NCBI GenBank assembly: GCA_036227345.1
Contig: CP109468.1
Span: forward strand, 434,001-498,000
Direction: 5' to 3'
DNA from: Streptomyces sp. NBC_01463
GTDB lineage: Bacteria; Actinomycetota; Actinomycetes; Streptomycetales; Streptomycetaceae
Length of the DNA stretch: 64,000 bases
Part shown: positions 47,428 to 55,240 of the stretch, piece after piece
How positions within the stretch are numbered: the first letter of the stretch is position 1
Layout: each line of letters begins with the position of its first letter
Made by a program: the position numbers and the translations under genes
The notes under the pieces: model-generated
Told to the model about the DNA's origin: nothing
The model's input: the letters and a program-made list of their open reading frames with translations, nothing else
Database searches by the model: none

Positions 47428-47466
47428 GGGACCGGTCCTGCGCGTTTGCGCACCCGGTTCGGTCCC
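47428..47466 (-). terminator. Hairpin after the small membrane gene
   Basis: Outer GGGACCG/CGGTCCC and inner TGCGC/GCGCA pairings with a 4-base loop, 10 bases beyond the stop at 47476. Confidence 0.45.
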
Positions 47467-47475
47467 GGCGTCCGG

Positions 47476-47670
47476 TCAGGGCCTGATGCTGCTGACGACG
47501 TCGGCCGTGGCGGTGAGGCCCTCCTGGATGGTGGGGGCCATGCTCGTGCCCGCCAGGAAGAACCCGAGCAGGGCGCACACCAGCGCGTGCGAGACCTTCA
47601 GTCCGCCGCTGCGGAGGAAGATCACCGCCAGGATCAGCAGAAGCAGCACCAGTGAGATCGAAATGGCCAT
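47476..47670 (-). CDS. Small two-helix membrane protein
   Basis: 64 residues with two hydrophobic segments (MAISISLVLLLLILAVIFL and HALVCALLGFFLAGTSMA), and a short C terminus. Very good RBS: GGAGGAGGT five bases before the ATG at 47670; the in-frame TTG at 47676 would add two residues. Resembles a short membrane protein widespread in Streptomyces, function unknown to me. Confidence 0.75.
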   Translation of the reverse strand: MAISISLVLLLLILAVIFLRSGGLKVSHALVCALLGFFLAGTSMAPTIQEGLTATADVVSSIRP

Positions 47671-47778
47671 GGCCAACCTCCTCCGCCGCGCCGGAATTGC
47701 GGCATTCGCCGTCAGTTTGGCGTAGTGGAGGAGCCATCCGGCGCACTGGCGTGTACGCCAAACGGGTACGACCTGCGT

Positions 47779-48666
47779 CTACCGTGCGTTCCGGTCGTGG
47801 GTACGCAGGAAGCGGGCGAGACCTGTGAGGTCGTCGCTGTTGAGATGGTCCACCCCGGCCGCCAGGAGCTCGGCCCAGAGCGCCTCGCGTTCGGGTCCCG
47901 GGACATCGGGCGTGGCCCAGAACCGCACCCGCTGCCCCGCCCGGTGCGCGGCGGCGGTGATCGCGCGCAGCGCGTCCCGTTCGGCGGGCGGAATCGGCCC
48001 GGCGCCCAGCCAGCCGAAGGTCCCGGTCCAGCTGCTGCTGATGAGCGGGACGAACGAGGCGGTGGCCGCCGTGCCGAGGTCCTCCAAGCGGCCGTCGTAG
48101 AAGGCGTACCGGGTGCGCTGGGCCTCCATCGGGGGACGGGCAGCCCGGTCGCCGGAGACGACGGCGGTCACAGCTCCGGGCCGTACCCGGTCGCCGGAGA
48201 AGGAGGTCAGCATCTGCCGGTGGCGGCGCAGTTGGCGGTCCAGTTCCGCGTAGGCGGCCGCGCCGTCCGTCTTGATGTCGATCAGCAGCTGCACCGGTGT
48301 GCGGTCGCCGGGGAACACGGTCCCGTGGTGGGCCCGGACCCGGGCGAGGAGCGGGTCGAGGTAGAGCGCGGAGAGGGTGCGGGCGGGGTCGAGGCCGGTG
48401 GCCTCGTGGGCGACCAGCAGTTCGCCGTCCACGAGGAAGATGTCCGCCTCGACGCTGGTGAATCCCCGGGCCAGTGCGTCGTGGAGCGGGCGGGGGTGCA
48501 GATAGTCGTTGTGCGCGTGCGCGCGGGGCAGGGGGCGCGGGCCCCGGGCACGCGGGGCGGTGGCGGGCGCTTCGTTCGCGGTGGCCCTCTGGAGTGGCAG
48601 GAGGGTGCCTGCGGCCGCGGTGGCCAGTGCGGTGGTGACGACGCGGCGGCGGGTGGGGAACGCCAT
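47779..48666 (-). CDS. Secreted PI-PLC/GDPD-like phosphodiesterase
   Basis: 295 residues. Tat signal at the N terminus (PTRRRVVTTALATAAAG). The catalytic part begins with RAHAHNDYLHPRPLHDALARG and SVEADIFLVDGELLVAHE, the usual His and Glu/Asp positions of the GDPD/PI-PLC barrel, followed by LLIDIKTDG. It would cleave glycerophosphodiesters or inositol phospholipids outside the cell; the precise substrate is uncertain. RBS GGGAGA. Single gene. Confidence 0.85.
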   Translation of the reverse strand: MAFPTRRRVVTTALATAAAGTLLPLQRATANEAPATAPRARGPRPLPRAHAHNDYLHPRPLHDALARGFTSVEADIFLVDGELLVAHEATGLDPARTLSALYLDPLLARVRAHHGTVFPGDRTPVQLLIDIKTDGAAAYAELDRQLRRHRQMLTSFSGDRVRPGAVTAVVSGDRAARPPMEAQRTRYAFYDGRLEDLGTAATASFVPLISSSWTGTFGWLGAGPIPPAERDALRAITAAAHRAGQRVRFWATPDVPGPEREALWAELLAAGVDHLNSDDLTGLARFLRTHDRNAR

Positions 48667-48853
48667 GGAATCTCCCGGTTGCGAGGCGTGCCGGACGGGC
48701 GGACGCGACCGAGTATGGAAGCCTCACGCCTCAACGGGTGTGCGGACGAGGAGAGTTGTCTCGTTCGCCGCCCGTTCTTCGGCCCGCGTTCCACCCGCCT
48801 TGGCCGTATCCGCAGGGATCGGTCCTGCCGCCCGCGCGTGACGCGGGCACGAC
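48667..48853. other. Intergenic region upstream of phosphodiesterase gene
   Basis: 187 bases without a supportable gene; should hold the promoter of the minus-strand phosphodiesterase gene. The repeats that follow are listed separately. Confidence 0.4.
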
Positions 48854-48927
48854 GGAGCGGGGATGCATGTGCACCTGTCCCGCACGTGCCGGAGCGGGGA
48901 TACGTCCGCACGGTTCCCGGACATGCC
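48854..48927. repeat. Two 37-bp imperfect tandem copies related to the adjacent terminator
   Basis: Copies at 48854-48890 and 48891-48927 both begin GGAGCGGGGAT and end (A/G)TGCC, with identical length. The third copy's start (GGAGCGGGGGTACGTGCG) is the left arm of the terminator at 48928. The unit seems to have been amplified from that arm or have given rise to it. Confidence 0.65.
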
Positions 48928-48968
48928 GGAGCGGGGGTACGTGCGCCTGCCGCACGTACCCCCGCTCC
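48928..48968. terminator. Terminator of the acyl-CoA dehydrogenase operon
   Basis: A perfect 18-bp stem (48928-48945 with 48951-48968) with loop CCTGC, 15 bases past the stop of the minus-strand gene. May also stop transcription from the other side. Confidence 0.8.
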
Positions 48969-48983
48969 GGGTCCTGGCGGGTG

Positions 48984-50102
48984 TTACGGCGCCGGGAGCT
49001 CCATCAGGCCGGCGACGGTCTCGCGGTGACGGCCCGCCGTACCGAAGGCGGTCGCGTCGGCCTTGGCGCGCTTCAGGTACAGATGCGCGGGGTGCTCCCA
49101 GGTCATCCCGATGCCGCCGTGCAACTGGACGCACTCCTCCGCCGCGTGGACGGCGACCCTGGAGCAGTACGCCTGCGCGACGGCCACGGCCAACGGCGTG
49201 TCGGGGCTGCCCGTCGCCAGCGCGTCGGCGGCGTTGCGTGCCGCGGCCCGGGCCGATACGACCTCCAGCCAGAGCTGCGCCATCCGGTGCTTGAGCGACT
49301 GGAAGGAGCCGATCGGCCGGTTGAACTGGTGCCGCTCCCGGGTGTGGCGGACCGTCTCGGTCAGGCACCACTCGGCGAGTCCGAGCTGTTCGGAGGCGAG
49401 CAGTCCGGCACCGGCCAGCAGCCCCCGGTCCACCGCGGCCCGCGCCGCGCCGGCGTCCGCGAGCAGCGTTCCGGTGGCCCCGCTCAGGGTGACCGTGGCG
49501 AGCGGGCGGGTGAGGTCGAGCGGGACGAGCGGCTGGACGGCGACACCGGGCGCGTCCGCGGCGACCGCGTACAGGCCGTCGGTGGTGGGCACCAGGAACA
49601 CGTCGGCGGCGGCCGCGTCGGCGACCGGACCGAGTGTTCCGTCCAGGGCAGCGGTCACCACCGGCGTGCCGGACGCCGAGGCGGAGAAGGGGACGGCGAG
49701 CACCGCGACCTTGCGGCCCGCCGCGAGGCCGGCGAGGAGTTCCGCCACCGGTCCTTCCTCGGCGCCGAGCGCCAGGAGCGTCTCGGTGGCGACGACGGAG
49801 CTGGTCAGGTAGGGCGCGGGGGCGACGCTGCGGCCGAGTTCCTCGATGACGACGGCGGCCTCGCGGTGACCGGCCCCCTGTCCGCCGAACTTCTCGGGCA
49901 CCAGCAGCCCTGCGGCGCCGATGTCGGCGGCGAGGGCCTTCCAGAGCTGCGCGTCGTACGGCGTGTCGGACTCGGTGCCGGCGATGACCGTCGGCGCGTC
50001 GGCCCGGTCGGCGAGCAGCGCGCGGACCGCTGCCCGCAGATCCTCCTCGGCCTCCGAGTACAGCAGATCGGGTGTCCGGCTCGTGGCGGGCTGTGCGGTC
50101 AT
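48984..50102 (-). CDS. Acyl-CoA dehydrogenase-family protein, probable non-catalytic partner
   Basis: 372 residues with the ACAD three-domain layout (SEAEEDLRAAVRALL..., LGLAEWCLTETVRHTRERHQF, QLHGGIGMTWEHPAHLYLKRA). The C-terminal EGxxS region that carries the catalytic Glu in the neighbour is absent. It likely forms a heteromer with the product of the coupled upstream gene, as in the two-gene FadE pairs of actinobacteria. Start ATG 50102 overlaps the upstream stop (ATGA). Substrate could be a bulky or branched acyl-CoA; not determined. Confidence 0.88.
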   Translation of the reverse strand: MTAQPATSRTPDLLYSEAEEDLRAAVRALLADRADAPTVIAGTESDTPYDAQLWKALAADIGAAGLLVPEKFGGQGAGHREAAVVIEELGRSVAPAPYLTSSVVATETLLALGAEEGPVAELLAGLAAGRKVAVLAVPFSASASGTPVVTAALDGTLGPVADAAAADVFLVPTTDGLYAVAADAPGVAVQPLVPLDLTRPLATVTLSGATGTLLADAGAARAAVDRGLLAGAGLLASEQLGLAEWCLTETVRHTRERHQFNRPIGSFQSLKHRMAQLWLEVVSARAAARNAADALATGSPDTPLAVAVAQAYCSRVAVHAAEECVQLHGGIGMTWEHPAHLYLKRAKADATAFGTAGRHRETVAGLMELPAP

Positions 50103-51286
50103 CGGGAGAGGTCCTTCCAGGCGACGTCCTTGTCGTTGCGCGGCTCGGAGGGCAGACCGAGCACCCGTTCGGCGACGATGTTGAGCAGTACCTCGCTGGT
50201 GCCGCCCTCGATGGAGTTGCCCTTGGAGCGGAGGTAGCGGTAGCCGGCGTCGCGGCCGGTGAAGTCGACGAGGTCGGGGCGGCGCATGGTCCAGTCGCTG
50301 TACAGCAGCCCCTCGTCGCCGAGGAGTTCGACTTCGAGGCCGCTGATCTCCTGGTTGAGGCGGGCGAAGGCCAGTTTCATGCCGGAGCCCTCGGGGCCGG
50401 GCTGTCCGGCGACGAGCTGCTGGCGCAGCCGTTCGCCCGCGAGCCGGGCGACCTCGGCCTCGACCCAGAGGGTCAGCAGGCGCTGGTGCAGGTCGTGGGT
50501 GCGCAGTTCGGGGCGTTCGCGCCAGGTCCGGGAGACCGGGCCGATCATGCCGCCCTCGCGCGGGATGCGGGATCCGCCGATGGAGACGCGCTCGTTCATG
50601 AGCGTCGTCTGCGCGACCTTCCAGCCCTCACCGACCGGGCCGAGCCTGCGGCTGTCGGGGATGCGTACTCCGGTGAGGAAGACCTCGTTGAACTCCGCCT
50701 CGCCGGTGATCTGGCGCAGCGGCCGCACCTCGACGCCGGGGTCGGTCATGTCGCAGATGAAGTAGCTGATGCCGCGGTGCTTGGGCACGTCCGGGTCGGT
50801 GCGGGCGATGAGGATCGCCCAGCGCGCCACATGGGCGCTGGACGTCCATACCTTCTGGCCGTCGACCACCCAGTGCTCGCCGTCGCGCACGGCACGTGTG
50901 CCGAGGGCGGCCAGGTCGGAGCCGGCGCCCGGCTCGCTGAAGAGCTGGCACCACACCTCCTCGCCGACCCACAGGGGGCGCAGGAAGCGCTGCTTCTGCT
51001 CGTCGGTGCCGAAGCCGAGGACGGTCGGGGCGGCCATGCCCAGGCCGATGCCGATGCGGCGCGGGTCGTTGTCCGGCGCGTCCGCCGCGGCGAGTTCGGC
51101 GTCGACGACGGGCTGCAGGGAGCGCGGCGCGTCGAGCCCGCCCAGCCCGGCCGGGTAGTGCACCCAGGCGAGTCCGGCGTCGAAGCGCGCCTTGAGGAAG
51201 TCGGTGCGGTCCGTGCTGGCCGGGGGGTGCGCGGCCAGCAGTTCGCGGGTGAGGCGGCGCAGTTCGGCCGCGTCGGGGGCGGTCAT
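50099..51286 (-). CDS. Acyl-CoA dehydrogenase (catalytic)
   Basis: 395 residues. FAD/CoA blocks are clear: WCQLFSEPGAGSDLAAL, VWTSSAHVARWAILIARTD, GNSIEGGTSEVLLNIVAERVLGLP (the Glu of IEGGTS is the likely catalytic base). Introduces the alpha-beta double bond of an acyl-CoA and passes electrons to ETF. ATGA overlaps on both sides: with the quinone reductase upstream and the partner ACAD downstream. Start ATG 51286. Confidence 0.92.
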   Translation of the reverse strand: MTAPDAAELRRLTRELLAAHPPASTDRTDFLKARFDAGLAWVHYPAGLGGLDAPRSLQPVVDAELAAADAPDNDPRRIGIGLGMAAPTVLGFGTDEQKQRFLRPLWVGEEVWCQLFSEPGAGSDLAALGTRAVRDGEHWVVDGQKVWTSSAHVARWAILIARTDPDVPKHRGISYFICDMTDPGVEVRPLRQITGEAEFNEVFLTGVRIPDSRRLGPVGEGWKVAQTTLMNERVSIGGSRIPREGGMIGPVSRTWRERPELRTHDLHQRLLTLWVEAEVARLAGERLRQQLVAGQPGPEGSGMKLAFARLNQEISGLEVELLGDEGLLYSDWTMRRPDLVDFTGRDAGYRYLRSKGNSIEGGTSEVLLNIVAERVLGLPSEPRNDKDVAWKDLSR

Positions 51287-52251
51287 CGGGCGGCTCCTGA
51301 CGGGAGGACGACGATGCGGCCGGTGCTGGTGCCGTCGGCGACGCGCTGCACGGCGGCCGCCGCCCCGTCCATCGCGACCCGCTCGCTGACGAGCGGCTTG
51401 ATGACGCCCTCGGCGGCGAGCCGGGTGAGCTCGTCGTGGCAGTCCCGGACCGCTTGCGGGTCCTTGGTGTTGTACAGCCCCCAGTGCAGTCCGAGGACCG
51501 AGTAGTTCTTCACCAGGGCGTGGTTGAGCCCCGGGGTGGGGATGACACCGCTGGCGAAGCCGACGACGATCACCCGGCCCTCGAAGGCGATGCACTTCAC
51601 CGACTTGGCGTACGCGTCGCCGCCGACGGGGTCGTACACGACGTCGGCGCCGCGGCCGCCGGTGAACTCCTTGACCGCGGCGACGATGTCCTCGGTGCGC
51701 CGGTCGATGACCAGGTCGCAGCCGAGTTCGGTGGCGGTCTTGGCCTTCTCGGCTCCGCCGACGACACCGATGACGGTGGCGCCCGCGGCCTTCCCCAGCT
51801 GGACGGCCGCGCTTCCGACGCCTCCGGCTGCCGCGTGGACGAGCAGCGTCTCACCGGCCTGGAGGTGCGCCCTGCGGTGCAGGCCGAACCAGCCGGTCTG
51901 GTAGCCGATGTGCAGGGCCGCCGCCTCGGCGTCGTCCAGGGCCTCGGGTGCCGGCAGCAGCGCCGCCTCGTCGGCGACGACGTACTGGGCGAACCCCCCG
52001 TGCGGCAGGGCGGGGGTGGCGAGCACCCGGCGCCCGTCCTCGGTCCGGCCGCAAATCTCCACACCCGGGGTGAAGGGCAGCGGAGGCCGCACCTGGTACT
52101 GGCCGCGGCAGAGCAGCGCGTCGGGGAAGTTTATGTTCGCCGCGAGCACCTCGATGAGCACCTGCCCGTCGCCGGGCGTCGGCCGGTCCGTCTCTTCGAG
52201 CCGCATCACCTCGCTCGGCTCGCCGTTCCGGTGCACTCGCCATGCCTGCAT
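51283..52251 (-). CDS. NADPH:quinone oxidoreductase-family protein (zinc-independent MDR)
   Basis: 322 residues of the quinone-reductase branch of medium-chain dehydrogenases. NAD(P) motif HAAAGGVGSAAVQLGKAAG; the N-terminal domain has NINFPDALLCRGQYQ and lacks zinc ligands. First gene of the three-gene set with the two acyl-CoA dehydrogenases (ATGA overlap at its stop). Start at ATG 52251 with GGAGG 7-8 bases upstream. May act as an enoyl-CoA or enal reductase rather than a true quinone reductase. Confidence 0.88.
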   Translation of the reverse strand: MQAWRVHRNGEPSEVMRLEETDRPTPGDGQVLIEVLAANINFPDALLCRGQYQVRPPLPFTPGVEICGRTEDGRRVLATPALPHGGFAQYVVADEAALLPAPEALDDAEAAALHIGYQTGWFGLHRRAHLQAGETLLVHAAAGGVGSAAVQLGKAAGATVIGVVGGAEKAKTATELGCDLVIDRRTEDIVAAVKEFTGGRGADVVYDPVGGDAYAKSVKCIAFEGRVIVVGFASGVIPTPGLNHALVKNYSVLGLHWGLYNTKDPQAVRDCHDELTRLAAEGVIKPLVSERVAMDGAAAAVQRVADGTSTGRIVVLPSGAAR

Positions 52252-52295
52252 GAGGGGCCTCCACAACACTGTCGGCATTACCACTGCTCCCGGGC

Positions 52296-52314
52296 ATACT
52301 AAGCGGTCGCTTGC
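52296..52314. promoter_or_regulatory. TetR-type operator overlapping a -10 element
   Basis: AAGCG-GT-CGCTT (52301-52312) within ACTAAGCGGTCGCTTGC resembles TetR-family operators of actinobacterial acyl-CoA dehydrogenase genes. On the minus strand TAGTAT (52296-52301) is a good -10 box for the quinone reductase/ACAD operon, so binding would block transcription. Confidence 0.55.
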
Positions 52315-52364
52315 CGCTGTGGGAACAATCCGTGCCCACCGATTCGGCCGGACCCGGCACGGCT

Positions 52365-52409
52365 GTGCGCCCGGCCCCGCCCCGGAAGGTGCGGCGGCGC
52401 CGGGCGCAC
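52365..52409 (-). terminator. Hairpin after the GH84 gene
   Basis: GTGCGCCCGGC (52365-52375) and GCCGGGCGCAC (52399-52409) pair over 11 bp with a 23-base GC-rich loop that can pair further, 15 bases past the stop. Confidence 0.45.
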
Positions 52410-52424
52410 GGTGGAACGAGGCTC

Positions 52425-55094
52425 CTACTTCCCGATCACGACCTCCGCGATCCGGGGCGCCGCCGAGCCGGTGCTCCAGAGGAGACGCACCGCGTCGGCG
52501 GTCCGGCCGGCCGTGCCGACCCGCGTGTACGGGCCGTCGAGCGCGCCGACGGTCTGCCAGCTCCCGTCCGCGCCCCGCAGCTGGATGTCGGCCGCCGCCC
52601 CGGGACCGTCCGGCCGGAGAACCGTGACGGAGCCGACCGGGCGCGCGGCGACGAGATCCACCTGGAGCGATTCGCCGGCCTCGGGTGCCCGCGCGGCGCT
52701 GTACACGCTGCCCGGGTCGCCGTCGGCGGCCGAGCGCAGCGCGGATCCGGCGGCGGCGGGCGGGTTGCCCGTGATCTCACCGTCCGTGGTCGCGACGGTG
52801 AACTCGCGGACGACGACCCAGCTGCCCTGTCCGGCGGTCGCGCGGGCCCGGACATAGCGGGCCTCGGTGCCGGCGGGCACGGTCGCGGTGACGTCCGGCT
52901 TCTCGGAGAACTCGGTGAGCGTGGTCCAGTTCTGCCCGTCCGCCGAGTACTCCAGCACCCCCGCGTGGAGGTAGTCGTCCGTGCTGCCCGGCTTGGCCAT
53001 GGCGAGGGTGACCTGGCCGATGTCCCTGGCCTCGCCGAGGTCGACGGTGAGCTGGTCGCCCGCGGCGGGTGCCCCGTCGCTCCAGAAGTAGGTGGAGTCG
53101 TCGCCGTCGAGGACGCGGGCGACGGTGTTGCTCTGGTAGGTGCCGAGGTTCGTCGACGCGGTGGGCCGGCCGCTCACGCCGAGGATCCGGTCGTACTCGG
53201 CGGTGGCCGCGTCGACGAACCCGTCCAGCGTCCCGTCACCGACGTGGACCGGCACCTTGCGGCCGTCCAGACCGGTGTACGTGAACGACGTGGCGTGCTC
53301 GACCTGTGCGGGCAGTTGCTGACGGAGCTCCCAGGCCCGGGCGCCGTCCCCGGCCCTGGCCGCCTCGACCATGCGCAGGGCGGTGCCCGACGCGGAGGCC
53401 CAGGCCTCGGTGGCGTCCAGCCAGGGGCCGGCGTCCTCGGCGAAGCCCCGGTCCGGAAGGCCGGACCGCAGCCGGGCCGGGGCGGCGCCCAGGTCGGTGA
53501 GCACCGAGGTGAGGCGCCTGGCGTCACCGGACTTCCAGTACCGGGCGAACTCCGCGGCGAGTTCCGGCGCCTTTTCCTTGTTGAGCGCCGAGCTGTAGTT
53601 GGCGTCGGCGAAGGCGCGCAGCGCCCGCTCCGTACGCGGGTCGCCGCCCGCGTACTCCTTGAGCCCCCTCCCCCACGAGGTGCGCGGGTCGTACGCCGCG
53701 TCGTTCCAGGCGTAGTCCGCGACGGTGTACAGCGACAGCTTCGAGGCGTACGGCTGGATCATCGGGTTGGCGGTGATCCCGGCCAGCCGGCCGGGGAGCC
53801 CCTTCTCGCGGCCGTTGAACGGACCGAGCAGCAGGCGGTCGGTCGCGTAGTCGTTGACCGGGTAGTTGTCCCAGGTCAGGATCGGGTGCCCGAACACCTC
53901 GCGGGCGGCGTCGGCCTGAGCGACCGTCATGGTCGGGGCGACCACTCCGACACCGGTCCACTCGACGACCACGTCCGGGTCCAGCTGCTGGGAGAGAGCC
54001 GTCTTGTACGGGGACGGGGTCACGTCGTAGTACTCGGTGGGCACCATCTGGAGCGGTTCGGCACCGGGATGGGTGGCGATGAACTCCTTGTTGACCCGGT
54101 TCAGCAGGTACGCCTGCGCGGCGCCGGCCGCACCGCCGCCGGTCCCCCACTTCGCCTTGTCGGCGTCGCAGTTCCAGTCGGTGTAGCTGATGTCGTCCAG
54201 CGGCACGGCGAAGGTGCGGACGCCGATGTCCCAGATCGTCTGGAACTTGGCCACGAGCGCCTCGGCGTCCTCGTCGGAGCTGTAGCAGACCGAAAGACCG
54301 GGCGAGAGCGCGTAGGTGAAGTCGACGTGCTGCTCGACCGACTCGTCCGCGAGCTCCTTGATCTGGGCCAGCTGCTCGGCGGGGTAGGGATCACGCCACT
54401 TCTCGCGGAGGTAGGCGTCGTCCTTGGGCGAGTACACGTAGATGTTCATCTTGTGCTCGCCGTAGTAGTCCAGCTGGTCGAGGCGGGCCTCGTGGGACCA
54501 CGGAGTGCCGTAGAAGCCCTCGATGACACCGCGCAGCGCGGTTCCCGGCCAGTCGCGCACCGCGAGTCCGGCGACCTTGCCGCCCGGCTGCTTCCGCTGC
54601 GGCAGCACCTGGCGCAGGGTCTGGGCGGCGTAGAAGGTGCCGGTGGCGTCCTTGCCCGCGAGGACGATGCGGTCCGCCCCGATACCGAGGACGTATCCGT
54701 CGGCGGGCAGCTCCGACGGCCCTTCGAGCTTCTGGGCGGCGAGGGCGCCGGGGTCGCCGATGTAGACGTTCAGGCCGTTGCGGGCCGGCCGTGTGGCGCG
54801 GACGACGTGCCGTGCGCCGGCCTTGCGCAGGGCCGTCTCCACCACGTCGAGCGTCGGCCCGTCGGGCGTCGCCCCGGTGACCAGGGTGACGGTGGGAGTG
54901 ATCACGATCCGGTCCGTCCGGTTCTTCACGGACTGCGGGGTCGGGGTGATGGCCGGGGTTTCCCGGGCCTTGGCCGAGGGGCCGGCCGGGCTGCCACCGG
55001 CCGCCTGGGCGGACGGCACGGTGGTCAGCAGACCGCCGGCGAGCAGAGCGGCCGCCGCGGCGAGTGCGGTGAGGCGGGGTGGGCGAGGCGTCAC
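52425..55094 (-). CDS. Secreted GH84 beta-N-acetylglucosaminidase
   Basis: About 889 residues, exported (hydrophobic signal ending SAQAAGG). Order: an N-terminal alpha/beta domain (~50-165), the GH84 barrel (~170-460) with RGVIEGFYGTPWS and the catalytic Asp pair Asp300-Asp301 (FAVPLDDISYTDW), a helical domain, then one or two F5/8-type carbohydrate-binding domains (VARVLDGDDSTYFWSD; ADGDPGSVYSAARAP). Cleaves terminal beta-GlcNAc, as NagJ-type enzymes do. I chose the GTG at 55094 with GGAGGA upstream; an in-frame GTG at 55112 is possible. A DasR-like site lies upstream. Confidence 0.9.
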   Translation of the reverse strand: MTPRPPRLTALAAAAALLAGGLLTTVPSAQAAGGSPAGPSAKARETPAITPTPQSVKNRTDRIVITPTVTLVTGATPDGPTLDVVETALRKAGARHVVRATRPARNGLNVYIGDPGALAAQKLEGPSELPADGYVLGIGADRIVLAGKDATGTFYAAQTLRQVLPQRKQPGGKVAGLAVRDWPGTALRGVIEGFYGTPWSHEARLDQLDYYGEHKMNIYVYSPKDDAYLREKWRDPYPAEQLAQIKELADESVEQHVDFTYALSPGLSVCYSSDEDAEALVAKFQTIWDIGVRTFAVPLDDISYTDWNCDADKAKWGTGGGAAGAAQAYLLNRVNKEFIATHPGAEPLQMVPTEYYDVTPSPYKTALSQQLDPDVVVEWTGVGVVAPTMTVAQADAAREVFGHPILTWDNYPVNDYATDRLLLGPFNGREKGLPGRLAGITANPMIQPYASKLSLYTVADYAWNDAAYDPRTSWGRGLKEYAGGDPRTERALRAFADANYSSALNKEKAPELAAEFARYWKSGDARRLTSVLTDLGAAPARLRSGLPDRGFAEDAGPWLDATEAWASASGTALRMVEAARAGDGARAWELRQQLPAQVEHATSFTYTGLDGRKVPVHVGDGTLDGFVDAATAEYDRILGVSGRPTASTNLGTYQSNTVARVLDGDDSTYFWSDGAPAAGDQLTVDLGEARDIGQVTLAMAKPGSTDDYLHAGVLEYSADGQNWTTLTEFSEKPDVTATVPAGTEARYVRARATAGQGSWVVVREFTVATTDGEITGNPPAAAGSALRSAADGDPGSVYSAARAPEAGESLQVDLVAARPVGSVTVLRPDGPGAAADIQLRGADGSWQTVGALDGPYTRVGTAGRTADAVRLLWSTGSAAPRIAEVVIGK

Positions 55095-55174
55095 AGATCC
55101 TCCATTGGTCACTCAAGTCACCAGAGTCGCGCAACACAACGACACTGAATTCAACAGTCTGGCGCTGGCATGTC

Positions 55175-55190
55175 AATGGTCTGGACAACA
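55175..55190. promoter_or_regulatory. DasR-responsive element (dre)-like site
   Basis: AATGGTCTGGACAACA matches 12 of 16 positions of the dre consensus (AGTGGTCTAGACCACT). It lies between the GH84 gene and a divergent SDR gene, 81 bases from the GH84 start. DasR is the GlcNAc-responsive GntR-type repressor of Streptomyces, so this target makes sense. Confidence 0.6.
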
Positions 55191-55240
55191 TCAGTGCGTG
55201 GACCTGGTCTTTTGTCGTCGGAGACTGTATTCATGCAGCC

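Noticed and set aside
48854..48968. CRISPR-like array of 37-bp units
   Set aside because: No spacers between units, only two to three copies, and the third is a hairpin arm.
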